Source: Mycogone perniciosa (Eukaryota; Ascomycota; Sordariomycetes; Hypocreales; Hypocreaceae). Taken from it: DNA of 45,406 bases. A program made the translations under genes and the position numbers. This document shows positions 22,251 through 33,700 of the stretch, piece by piece. The notes beneath the pieces were generated by a model. That model searched no databases. It was not told where the DNA came from and saw only the letters and a list, made by a program, of their open reading frames with translations. The stretch lies in assembly GCA_025331125.1 (NCBI GenBank), contig JAOALB010000259.1, positions 1 through 45,406 of the forward strand, given 5' to 3'. Positions within the stretch are counted from its first letter, which is position 1. The number at the start of each line of letters is the position of its first letter.

Positions 22251-24253
22251 TTATTTATAAAGTCGTTTAAATTAATAACCTTTATTATAAAATAGGCTAG
22301 TAAACTTTCCTTTAATAAGCTATTAAGGATATTTATTAAGTTAATTTTATTTTAAAGGGGCTTTATTATAAAGGCAAGGGGTATTATTTTGCTTAAAGGG
22401 AGGGGTCCTTAAATTTAAGCCTTGGGAGCAGTAAAAGATCTGGCTAGGGCGGCCTAAAGAGCTCCTTTACTGGGTAAACTTAGACTAGGCTTAAAGGCAA
22501 AGGGGGCAAAGTTCTTTTTCTAGAATTCCTAGGTCTTAAGTTCTTTAATACTTTTAAGTTATTTTTTAATAGTATATACTTTTATACTATTTTTAATAGT
22601 TAGGTATATATAATAGCTTAAAGTATTAAATTAATAAAGTTTAAGGCAGTTAATATATTAAATAAAGTTATTACAGTTTTTATTTTTATTAGTATATTAA
22701 AAGGCAGGTTTACTATACTTTTTATAGTATATAGTTTTAATATACCTTTAAGGATTATAAAAGCTAAGGCATTTATTATATTAAATTACCTATACCTTTC
22801 AGGTTTAAAGCTTTACTAAGGCTAAGCAGTTAAAGAGTTTAAAGCCTGTTTTAACTTCCTTTTTAAAGGAAATAAAGTAATAGTAAATATTAATAGTCTC
22901 GCTAAAAAGGGCCTTTTAATAAAAAACTAAAGGTTCTTTAAACTTAATACTCCTTTAAGCTTTAATTAAAACTAGTATATTAATAGGGAAGGTACTTAAA
23001 GTATTAATATAGTTTTTAAGAATACTTTATATAAGAAAACTCCTTTATATATATACTTCCTTAATCTTTAAGCTACTGGCCTTTATAGTTTAAGTTAAAA
23101 TAAAAATCTTTTTTTTAATATCTTTTATTTTAGTTTAAAGTATAAATTTAAACTTTACTTTTTAAAAATGAATAATATTTTTACTTTTAAAGTTACTAAT
23201 TTTAATAACCTTGTACTTAATACTAATAGCAATAATCTTATTTTAGCTATAGTTTAAAGGGATTTAAAGGAAAATCTTATTATTAGTTTTTAAAGTAATC
23301 TTTATTTATTTTTATTTATTTTTATAAGTAATAAAGGCTAGCCTGCTATTACTTTAAAAGGAAAGTTTATTTCTATATCTTTATATTAAAGAGTTTTTAT
23401 TTATACCTATAGCTATAATTATAGCCTATATAATATATTTTAGGCTATTAGCTAGTAAAGGGGTTCCTGCACTAGTTTTATTTAAAGGCTAAGGCTTAAT
23501 TTACTATTATTTATTATTTTAGTGGGGCTTTTTATTAATTAATTAAATAGTTAATAGTTAGGCAGGAGGAAGGTTTCTGCCTGATTTTTTAGGGTCTATA
23601 AAGGCCTTTAAGGAAAAAAGGTTTTTAAAAGTATTAGAGAGGGCTTTATTTACTAGTATAGCTGCTAAAAGATAATGCTTTTTTTAATATTTAGCTAGAC
23701 AGTTATTAATAGCTTAGGCTATTAAAAGTAATATTTCCTGCCTAGCCCTTTAAATTAAGTTAATTTGTTTAATGTGCATAAAGATTTTAAGTGCTGTATT
23801 TAATTGCTTTCTGTTTATAAAGGCAGGGGCTTCTATTAGCCTGCTTTAAAAGGAGAAAAGGAGGCCTTTTAAGTCCCTTTTAAGAAAAGAGAGATGCTAG
23901 GTTTTAAATTGGAATAAAAATTAAGTCTCAGGATATTAGTTTCGATATATTTATCGTTAATGCAGCGTTTTTTAAGTGTAAGTAAAAGGACTATGGTCTC
24001 CCTTTGCCTTAGGAGCGAAGGAGTGCCCTCTTTCTCGAGTTACTAGAGTACTGCCTACTTAGCGGCAGTAAGGTTTAATTATCCCTAGTTTACTTAAAGT
24101 CTAATAGCGTTCGCTATCTTTTTTTAAATGCTTAGCAGGGGCAAGAGAGTGTTATTGGATTTATTTTCTTAATAGCTAATTAAGAGGTTATAGAATTTTT
24201 AGTGAGTAGGCATTTAAAAGGTAGGGTACCTATAGGTATAAAAGGGAAGCTTA

Positions 24254-24266
24254 AAGGTAAAGTATA
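24254..24266. repeat. 13-bp target-site duplication of inner LINE, right
   Basis: AAGGTAAAGTATA matches the left copy at 18341-18353 with one transition. The Copia frame continues from here in the same phase as it left off at 18353. Confidence 0.75.
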
Positions 24267-27200
24267 GGTATAATCTTCTGTTTCTTTAATATAAACCCCT
24301 ATTACTTTATATTGCCTTTATCCCTAAGTATACTATCCTAAGCAGTATAACTACTTTATTCCTTTTTCCCTGCGTAGACTACTATATCTATATAATATTA
24401 AGAAGAAGGAGAAGACTGATATATAACCTACTAACATTATACAATAGCTTAAAGCAGCTCTGGCACCTATAATTAGGATATTTAGGCCTAGAAGCGCTTA
24501 AGGTACTAGTAAAGAATACAAGGAATATACATATTAAGGGAATTACGTAAATAGAGTATAAAGCCTATGCTTTTATATATACGAAACAGGTTATCTCTCA
24601 CAGAATATCTAAGAGATAAGTATTAAAACTGTTCTTTAAAGTATACTAGGATTTTCAGGATTATCCTTATAGTTATAATAGGGATAATTAGCTTTTAATA
24701 CTTAAAGAAAAATATACTTTATAGTTATATGTACGCCCTTTATTAAATATAAAATAGGATGCTGTTTTTAATGCTTTTTTAACTTTATAAATATAGTAAA
24801 AATGCAATATAATATTTTAGTGTATTCTTTTAGGTAGGATAACGAGAAAGCTGTAATTGCAGTTAAAGGCTTAATATACTTTTAGATCTAGGTAAACGCA
24901 AAAGGAATTATCCTAAAGCTTGCCTTTTCCTATATATATAAGCTAAATAGCGCCTTAAAGCGCGCAGGTTAGGAAGTTATAAATAAATTAATAAAGTTAT
25001 TGAAAGCTATAAGCCTTTTAATTAATTTATAGCTTAAGAGTATAAAAGCTGCAGTATATATTATTAATATAAGTTTTATATATAGCTTTAATATAATATT
25101 ATTTATTAGAATATTAAAGTACTAGTTTTGCAATTTCGCGCCCTTTTTAATAAAGGAGCTATCTGTAAACTTATAGCTAAATTAAAGTAGACTTTATATA
25201 TATAGCTGCTGCGCCTATATACTTAATAGAGAGTATAAAGCTAGCTAAAATAAAAGAGAATTTAAAATAAAGCCTAAAGGCTTAATTAAATATTTTATTA
25301 AATATACTGTAAATAATATATATTATATTTAATTACCCTGCTTAGTAAAGGTAATTATTATAAAAGATATATAATTTAATAAAGCTAGCTTTTTTAATAA
25401 TAAAGAAGAAAATGCAAATAAACTATTTATAGTTAAACTAAATAAACTATTTAATAAAGTTAAAAAAAATAAACTAGAATGTAAACTTTTTTTAATATAT
25501 ATTCCTATAGTAAAAAATACCTTTATAGGTAATATAAAAGAAGAGAGTATACCTTTAAAGGTAGGAATTATATAAAGTATTAAAATTAGCTTAATAAATA
25601 CTTTAAGTAAACTATTAATGCACTTAAAAAAAACCTTTTAGTCTTTAAATATTAAAGGCTACTTTAAAATAGTTAATCTTTATAAATAAAACTAGCGCAT
25701 TAATAAAAACCCTATATAATACTTTTAAAAGCAATTTACCCCTCTTTAAAAAAAAAGAGTTAATAAAAAAATAGCCTTATATATTAAAGGTATCTTACTT
25801 AATAAAAAAAGATAAACTGCTATAGTTAAAGGCAGACTAATATATAAAAAACTTGTTTACTTTTATATTAAAAAAGTAAATTTTAAAGGAAAAGTTAATT
25901 AATAATTCTTTAAGCAGTAAAGCAGTAGCTAATATTTATAAAAGTATAAGACTTTAAAGGAAATAACCTATAAAAAAGGTTAATAAATATCTTTTAGTAT
26001 ATAAAATTAAAATATATGTTTTAAGTATTACTTTAAAGGATAATAAGCTTAATATATATTTAATAATTATAAAACTTTTTAGTTTAATGCTATATTAACT
26101 GCTTTTTAATTAATAAAAGCTAATAAGCAGTAGATTAAAAAGTATAGTAATAGTATTTATTATTTTTAATATAATAATAAATTAAAAAGCTTCCTTTTAA
26201 AAAAGTATTACTTTTAATAAATAGACTATTTATTAAAAGGATTTAATAAAACTATTAAAAGACTAGAAATAGTTTATAAAGTATTTATTTAAGGTTAAAT
26301 TTAAATAAACTACATATAATAAAATTAACTTTTTGCGCGTAAAAGGAACCTAGTAAAAGATATTATATTTAAAGGCAAAAATAAAGCTATTACCTATATA
26401 TTAAGTTTTTATATATAACTTTAACTAAAATAGAACTCTAAAATACTATAAATTTTAACTTATAGTTTAAAGGGATTTATAGGAATACTTTATAATAAAA
26501 AGTATATATATAGCTATATTAATAGTGCGTTTTTTCTATATATTTATTGCTTTAGCAGTAAAATATAACTTTAAGTTAAAGTTATATAATATTAAAAATA
26601 CTTTTTAATACTTTAAAGGATAAAAATTTAAAACTAGTTATATATAAGCCTTTTAAAGGTTTTAAGCTATTAAATATCTATTTAAAGCTCGCTAAAGCTT
26701 TATATAGGCTAAAGGATTTACTAAAATTATAGTTTAATAGATTATCTTTAACCTTATAGAAATAAAGGTTAATTTTAAGTTTTAAAAAGCCTTGCTTTTT
26801 CTATAATTAAGCTTAAAAGATTTTTATTATATTTTATATAAATAATATTTTAATTATATATTATTATAACAATAAAGCTTTTTATATTAAGTTACTAAAC
26901 GCTTTTAAAGTAAAATATAAGCTTTATAGTAAAGGGGGTATATAATAGTTTTTAAATATTAAAATTACTTAAAACTATAAAGAGTATAGGATATACCTCT
27001 TTTATAAAGTTTATTTTAAAAAGGTTATAAAATAATTTAAGTTTAATAATAAAATATAACTTCTTATAATTTTAATATTAATTATAAAGTTTAAAAAAGC
27101 TATGATATAAGCTATTAAAGTAACTATTAAAATATATTAGGAAAAGGTAAGATTTATACTTTATATAGTTATGATAATAAGGCTAGATATAGTATATAAT

Positions 27201-28200
27201 GCTTTAGCTTTATTGCAGTTTTTAATTAACTTTAATAAAAAGTACTTTAAAGCAGTTAATTAGCTAATTTACTATTTATATATTATAGCGCTTTTTAACT
27301 TTTTAATATAAAGGGTAAAGTAAAATATAAGTTTTAACTGCTTTAAGTAATATTTTTTATTAATAATATAAATATTTAAAGATTATTTTAAAAGTATTTT
27401 ATTATATTTTTTTTAAACTTAATCCTATAAAATACTATATATTAAAATATAGTTAATATATTTATAACTAAAGCACAGTTATTTACCTTTATTTAAGTAG
27501 TAAAAAAAGCAATAGGTTTATATTACTTTTTTTAAAAGATAAAATTTAATTTTAATATTAATTAGAATATTAATTATAATAATTAGTTAACTATATATCT
27601 TATAATTAAAGAGAATATATAAATTAATACTCGCTTATATTATATTAATATATAAAATATATAGCTTTAATAGGAATATTAAAAAGGATTATTTTTAGTC
27701 TTTTATTTTTTTATTAAGTTGATACCTGCTAATAGGCTTATTAAAGCCTTTCTTTAACAGCGCTTTAAATACTTTAAAGTACTATTAAACTTAATAGATA
27801 TATAGTTACTGGAATAGAATATATAAAAGTATAGGAAACTATTTAATTTTAGCTTAAAGGCTATTTATTATAAAAGGTATATTTTATTACTGCAATAACT
27901 AATTATTTAAAGCTTTCTACGCTTAATACGCCTATACGTAAAAGGTATTATTATTACAGCTACTTAAAGCAGCCGCCTTTTTAATATAAATTAAATCCTC
28001 CTTTTATAATAAATTAAATTAAAGGTATAATACCTTTTTACATTAAATTACTATTTAATTATATTAGCTTATAAGTATATAAAGAAAAAATAATATATTT
28101 ACCTAATTATTATCTTTATTAATAGCTTTAAAGAGCTAGTATATAATTAGTATAAGTATTAAATAACTATAAAGTATATAATTAATTAAAGTAATATAGT
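24254..28200 (+). pseudogene. Copia pol, GAG-pre-integrase to reverse transcriptase (second part)
   Basis: At 24461 the frame reads WHL.LGYLGLEAL, the GAG-pre-integrase WHxRLGHxG motif, followed near 24560 by IEYKAYA (formerly CxxC). Near 25000-25080 is INLW.ESIKAAVYIINIS, the end of the integrase core. Near 25290-25390 is FIKYTVNNIYYI followed by ITKDI.FNKA, the typical segment before the RT. Reverse transcriptase begins near 26530 (FIALAVKYNFKLKLYNIKN). The catalytic YIDD reads YINN at 26835-26846, both second-position changes being RIP-type. RNase H should follow. Stops are frequent after 25100, while 24300-25050 is lightly mutated. Confidence 0.75.
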
Positions 28201-28341
28201 AAAAGTAAAGAAAAAATATATTAAAAAGTATATTAATAGTTATTACTGAAATAAATAATATACTATTATAAGTAGGTAATAGTAATATACTACAAGAAAT
28301 CTCTTTTACTAGTAATTGCTGACTTTAAATAACCTTTATAA

Positions 28342-28626
28342 AAAGGGGATAATAGTATAGCAGTAAAGGTAGTAGCAGGAGCAGTAATAATAAAGGCAGG
28401 GGCTAGAGCAGGAGCAGGAGTAGTAATAAAAGCAGTAGGAGTAAGAGGAGGAGCTAATAAGGATACTGCGGCGTATAGTTTAGCGAGGGCTTCCTCGCAA
28501 TTCCTAGCAAGCTTTAACTCTAGATAAAAGAGAGGCTAAATGACTAGACTAGCCGGCGCAGTAATAGAAACTAGACTAGCTGGAGCAGGAGTTAGTATAG
28601 GAGTAGCAGCAGGTATAGCTGCCTAA
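28342..28626 (+). other. Purine-rich Ala/Gly repeat region after Copia pol
   Basis: A plus-strand frame is open for 61 codons (28342-28524) through GCA/GGA repeats, giving AGARAGAG-like protein. After one TAA it continues with a second open piece to about 28623. A 27-bp unit beginning ACTAGACTAGCCGG is repeated in tandem at 28543-28569 and 28570-28596. GTA codons may be RIP-altered GCA. It lies between the end of pol and the 3' LTR, where standard Copia elements have little sequence. It could be an extra 3' ORF or non-coding filler. Confidence 0.45.
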
Positions 28627-29120
28627 GGATAATTAATATTATAATAAGCTACCTTTAAAGGGCAACTGCAATTATATTTAATTAAAAAGGTATTTTTATT
28701 TTATAATTTTATTATTAATTAATAAAAGTATACTATAAAAAGAATATATAAAAAGTATAATATTTACTAGGGCTATATTAATACTATTAATACTGCTGTT
28801 ATTAATAATAATAATAATATTAATAATTAAAAAAGAAAAGTAAAAAATAAAGCTAAAAGATAGCTAATATATTTATTTTAGCTGTTTAGAATTAATTTAC
28901 CTATTTAAAAAGCTTTATTATTTAACTTCCTATTATTATAAATTAATAATAACTATAGTATTTATATCTCTATTACTTTTAATAATAAAATATTAATATA
29001 TATTTACAATAAAGGAGCTTTTAACTAAATAAAAGAGGCTTTAAAAGCGCAGCTAAACAGTTATAATACTATAAATAGACTAGGATAGCAGTTAATAAAA
29101 TACTAGGAATAGCTTTATTA
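28627..29120. other. Copia 3' internal region, no gene assigned
   Basis: AT-rich sequence with a run of AAT/ATT triplets near 28785-28830. No frame could be supported. Confidence 0.4.
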
Positions 29121-29131
29121 ACTAGGGGGTA
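29121..29131 (+). other. Copia polypurine tract
   Basis: ACTAGGGGGTA directly precedes the 3' LTR. A G-rich purine run at this place primes plus-strand synthesis in LTR retrotransposons. Confidence 0.55.
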
Positions 29132-29405
29132 TATTAGGTTAAGTAGGTTAAAGACCTACTCTTTATTAGCGCTTATTATCGCTAGGGAGCTTTTATCTGC
29201 TTATATAGCAGATATTAGCTGATATATATACTATATAAGCAATATATTAAACTATATAGGCGCTTACAATATATATATTCTATATTTTCCTTTATATTAG
29301 CTATATATATATATAGCGAGGCTATTACAGTATATTTATTACTAGAATTAAGCTTTATTCCCATTTCTCTTTATACTCTATATAACTATACCACGCTCTG
29401 CAACA
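29132..29405 (+). repeat. Copia 3' LTR
   Basis: At 274 bp it is the same length as the left LTR, starting TATTAGGTTAAG and ending CTCTGCAACA. Differences from the left LTR are mostly transitions, with a few transversions (for example G/T near position 48 of the LTR). Confidence 0.85.
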
Positions 29406-29410
29406 ATTAA
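29406..29410. repeat. 5-bp target-site duplication of Copia element, right
   Basis: ATTAA follows the 3' LTR and is identical to 16341-16345. Confidence 0.85.
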
Positions 29411-31914
29411 TTAATTAAATACCTATAAACTTTTAAAAGGGATATATTTTTTTTATATTGCCTTTTAATTTAATAAAGCATAGAAATATACTATTAATTA
29501 TATAATAATTTCCATTTATCTTCCAAACGTTTATAATTATTATTAATATAATATAGCTGAAAATTATAAAGTAAATATATTTTTAAAAACTTATATAAAA
29601 GTATTTATAAAGTTAAAGATTTAATTATATCTGTCTATTTAGTTAAATAGCTTATTAATTTTAATTTTTAAGGTTTTATTTAATTACTATATTTAATATA
29701 ATATATAAAGGCGTTTTATTATAATTAACTTTAAAAAGTATTAACTTTACTTTTTAAAGGCTTTTATTATAATATTAAAAGAAACATTATAGTAAACCTT
29801 TATAATAATGTTACTATATAAACTCTTATTTAATAAAGATATTTATATTTGAATTTTAACTGTAAAGGCTATTAATAAAATAAATTTGAAAGTTTTTTAA
29901 TATAGTTTATTAAAGGTAATTAATATATTTAGTATATTTATAGTTTTATTTATTAACTTCTATACAAAAGCTTAATTATTTATTCAATGAATTATTAAAT
30001 TAAAAAAGTATGAGACTATAAAAGGAAATCAGATAGTTTAGTTTAATCTAATTAATATATATTTACTTTATATATATTACTTTATTTATAAGTTTATAAT
30101 TATTAAAATATAAAAAAGGTAATTCTTAATTACTTTTAATTATAAGTATTATACTTAAATAATTAATAATACTTTTTGATTATTATATTGTTAGATTATT
30201 GTATTATAATTGTATTTAAACTATAGTATTTATAGTTTATTTAAATTATTATTAATATATATATATATATGTAAAGTCTTAACTTCCTTTAAATAAAGTT
30301 TATAATTAAAATAAAAGGGCTTTTTAAAGATTATATATTAAATAATAATTATTAACTGTTTGTTATATTAACATTAAAGTGTAATTTCGTTTAATTATTT
30401 ATAAAGGTATAGATATATTTTAATAGATTTTAAAATAAATATGAAATAATTAAAAAAGGAATTAATTTAAAAGGCTTTTGGTAATTAAGTTATATATATT
30501 AATAAAATATAAAGGTCTTAAAAGATAACAATTAAAATGAATTTATTTATATATAATATATTGAAATAAAATAAATAAATAAGGTTTTACATCATTATTC
30601 ATTTATAAAGATTATTAATAAAAGTTAAAGAATAAAAGAATATTATTTAAAAGGTTATTAATATAATAATAGCAAATATATAAATTATATAATTAATTCT
30701 ATATACTATAATTGTATTTAAATTGATAATCTACTATTATAACTTTTATTATATTTTTTCTTTTATAAATTAATTGATAAATAAATTATCTAATAATTGA
30801 ACTGAAAAATATAACTTTAATTTTATTAATTTTATTTTTTAAAATAAATAAATAAAGGTTTATTATATTATAAAAAAGCTTTTTATTTTAAAAAACAGTT
30901 TATTAAAACTTAAATAATATATTTTAGTTTTAAGTAAAGAAATTAGAAATAATAAATAAGTGTTAAATATTAAATTATGAAATTTCATTTTTACTTAAAC
31001 TTTTAATTAAAAACTTTATTTAATTATATATTTAATTAAGACCTAATAGTTTTAAAATTTATTATAATAAAAATCTAAAAAAGGTTTAACCTTTTAATAA
31101 AAAGTAAAGAAAACCTTTTATTAAATATCTTTTTATATTTAAATTTTTAAAGATATATAAAAAATGAAAATAGTTATAACATAAAAGAATAAAAAATAAT
31201 TACACTTTTAAGAAATAATATTTAAGAAAAGAGTATAAAAAGAAAGTTTCTATTATTTTAAAAATAATATAATAAAAACCTATTCAAATAATATTTTATA
31301 TAACCTTACAATATATATTGTTATAGATTTATTAAAGGCTTAATAAAGGAAGTGAAAAGTAATAATATTATATGTCTATAATACTATTATAGTAATATTA
31401 TTAAATTTATTTAAATTTAAAATAACTTTTAAAATATAAAAGAAAAGTAATTTTCAAACATTAATAAAAGTTAGAATTTAAGTATATTTCTAATAATATG
31501 TTTAAAAACTTTAATATATAAAGAGTTTATTTTAAAAGGTTTATGTAAATATTACTTTAAATTAGAAATAAACTTAATTAAAAAGAAATAAAGTAAATAC
31601 TACTTTAAATCTATTAAAGGGATAATAACTATATAATTTACAATTAAATTATATAATATATTTAATATATTTAAGAAACTATTAATTTTATCTCTTTAAT
31701 AAAAATTAAAAAAGTAATTTCAAAAGTCTATTATTATATTATTAGTAATAATAATACATTTAAATAAAAATACTTTACATTTATAATTATTATTAATAAT
31801 ATTAACAGAATATAATTTTAATATAATAATATATAAAATATTTTTATTATTTAAAAGTAACTATTAATATTAAATATTATTAATATTATATAAATAAAAG
31901 GATTATTTTAAAAA
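29406..31914 (-). mobile_element. Older LINE copy, 5' half (endonuclease part), heavily degraded
   Basis: From 29411 the sequence aligns with the inner LINE from about 21450 upward. For example, TTTTAAAAGGGATATATTTT pairs with TTTTAAAGGGGATATATTTC, and 29820-29930 pairs with 21840-21960. It continues exactly where the piece ending at 16345 stopped, showing that the Copia element split one LINE copy just beyond the endonuclease domain. Alignment is good to about 29950. Beyond that I could not follow it, so the extent to 31914 is presumed. The sequence is extremely AT-rich. Confidence 0.6.
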
Positions 31915-32086
31915 TATTATAGCATTAATTATAATGCAATATTAACGCTTTATTATATAAGCCCCAGTTATATAACTAGGCCCTAATGCATTTTTAGCTA
32001 TAGCTTTCTGTAAAGCCTTAAGGCTTTCTTGCTCTTTACAGTATAATAATAATATTTGCCTTAGCCTACCTTTCCGTGCTATAATA
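31915..32086 (+). repeat. Gypsy 5' LTR
   Basis: It is 172 bp, starting TATTATAGCATTAA and ending GTGCTATAATA. Compared with the 3' LTR it has many more C-to-T and G-to-A changes in its first 50 bases (for example TGACGCGATG has become TAATGCAATA). Confidence 0.85.
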
Positions 32087-33700
32087 GTTTATACTATCCT
32101 TTAACTCGGCTATACTATCGCGAAGTATATACTTAACTAATTATAAATTCCCTTTAAATCCCCTTTTATTCCTAAACCTACAATAATACCTCTATAGCCT
32201 AGCCTTTATCCCTTAAACCTTATATTTATAGGAAATTAATTATAAGCGAGATAAATATAAATACCTTAAACCTTACCCTGCATCCTAACCTAGCTTAATA
32301 AATTATAGTTTTAGCTATAAAGTTTACGCCTTTCCTTTTTCCTTTTAAAACCCTATAAAAATCTTATATTAATAGCAACTATATATATTTAATAAATATA
32401 ATTATTAAAGATAATAATTTTTATTATTAATTTTATTTTTTTAGTTAAGTAATTAAAAAAGGTTTAGTTTAATAAAAAGAATAAAAATAAAGCTTTAAAT
32501 AGGAAATCTTAAAGTAGGCAGTTAAAAATTAAAACTTTCAAGTATATATTAAAGCTTAGGTTAAAGCTTTAAATATAGCTTTACTATTAAGCCTTAAAAG
32601 TAATAACCTATTTAGCTACTACTAGATTAAAGACTTTAAATAATTTAATAATAAATAAAAGGATATTATTAAATATTAATAAAAATATATTAATTAGCGT
32701 TTTTAAATTAATATTACTTTTATAGGCAATTAATTAATCATTTTAATTAAATTTAAAAGAGTGCTGTATATTATAAGTCTTTTAAAGGGAAATATATACT
32801 GACTATAATAAAGAAATTTTAATACTATTATTAAAAGTTTTAATACCCCCTTTTAAAAGTATTAAAAGACTAATATAGTACTTTTTATTAATTTTAATAA
32901 ATAATATAAAATAATTAACCTCTTTTAAAAAGTATTACAGTCTTTTAATAACCTATATATATTAAATAAACCTTTTTAAAACTTTATAGTAAAGTTATTT
33001 ACATTAAGTAGTAAATATAATAAAACAATTAAATAGATAGTAAAGGCCTTAAAAATAAAGGTCCTTTAAAAGTTTACTAATACTACAAAGATTTAAGTAA
33101 TTAAGTTAAATAAGTTTAACTTTACTAAATAGTATTAACTTTACTAGACTATTTATAGTAAACTTTAAAAGGGCGCCTATTATAATGCCCTCTGCGCTAC
33201 TTAAATAAGCTAGCGTTAATAAAGCTATTAATAACAGCAGTATTAATATTAATAGCAATATTATTAACGCTAATAAAATAACTAAACCGCTGCTTTAATA
33301 CTAGCCAGCGATTTAATCTAGCTAAATACTATATATACCCTACTATTTTACTTTTAAATCTTTTGTAAGGAATATATTATTAAAGGACTTTACTTTTACT
33401 ATAAAAGAGTAGGCTATAGCCTTAATAAATATAATAAAAAAAGTAATTTAATATATATAAAGGCAATTTATATTAAATATAAAATTAAAATCGCTAAATC
33501 TAGCTATACTAGCTATACTTTAACCTAGCAGCACTTTAAAGCCAATAATAAAACAGCCTAGTAAAGTATAATAACTAAACCCTAATAGCGCGCTAATATT
33601 ACCTATAATATTTAAATAACCTATAAATCTAGGCCTTAAATAATATACCCTCTTTAAGTATTAATAAAGATAATAATAATAGCGCTGCCCTATTAACTTT
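32087..33700 (+). pseudogene. Gypsy gag region, degraded
   Basis: Assigned by position after the 5' LTR and before pol. The sequence is rich in stops. A possible zinc-knuckle-like segment around 33590-33630 is too altered to confirm. I could not identify a primer-binding site directly after the LTR. Confidence 0.4.

Larger units (their letters stand above)
18354..24253 (-). mobile_element. Inner LINE (Tad-like non-LTR retrotransposon), near full length
   Basis: It is about 5.9 kb, in minus orientation, inside the Copia integrase region, with a 13-bp target duplication. The 3' end carries a simple-repeat tail that reads (TTTG)n on the plus strand. An endonuclease domain with a TGDFN motif lies near 21750, and a reverse-transcriptase GPLSPLLY motif near 20290. 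The order endonuclease then RT along the minus strand is that of endonuclease-type LINEs. The upstream part (about 22400-24200) should hold ORF1. Coding frames are broken by RIP stops. Its 5' end (about 23900-24250) is notably unmutated. Tad-clade assignment is an inference from fungal host and structure. Confidence 0.8.
16346..29405 (+). mobile_element. Ty1/Copia LTR retrotransposon, RIP-degraded, with nested LINE
   Basis: Two direct 274-bp LTRs bound a 13060-bp unit flanked by ATTAA duplications. About 5.9 kb of this is the inserted LINE, leaving a Copia element of about 7.1 kb. The order protease/GAG-pre-integrase, integrase, reverse transcriptase on the plus strand is the Copia order. Every coding segment carries TAA/TAG stops, so it cannot encode its own proteins. 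The LTRs differ mostly by transitions, with a few transversions. It inserted into an older LINE copy. Confidence 0.88.

Noticed and set aside
28345..28460. GCA/GGA repeats as a CRISPR or satellite array
   Set aside because: There is no regular repeat-spacer structure. It is an imprecise purine triplet tract with only one clear 27-bp duplication, found downstream.
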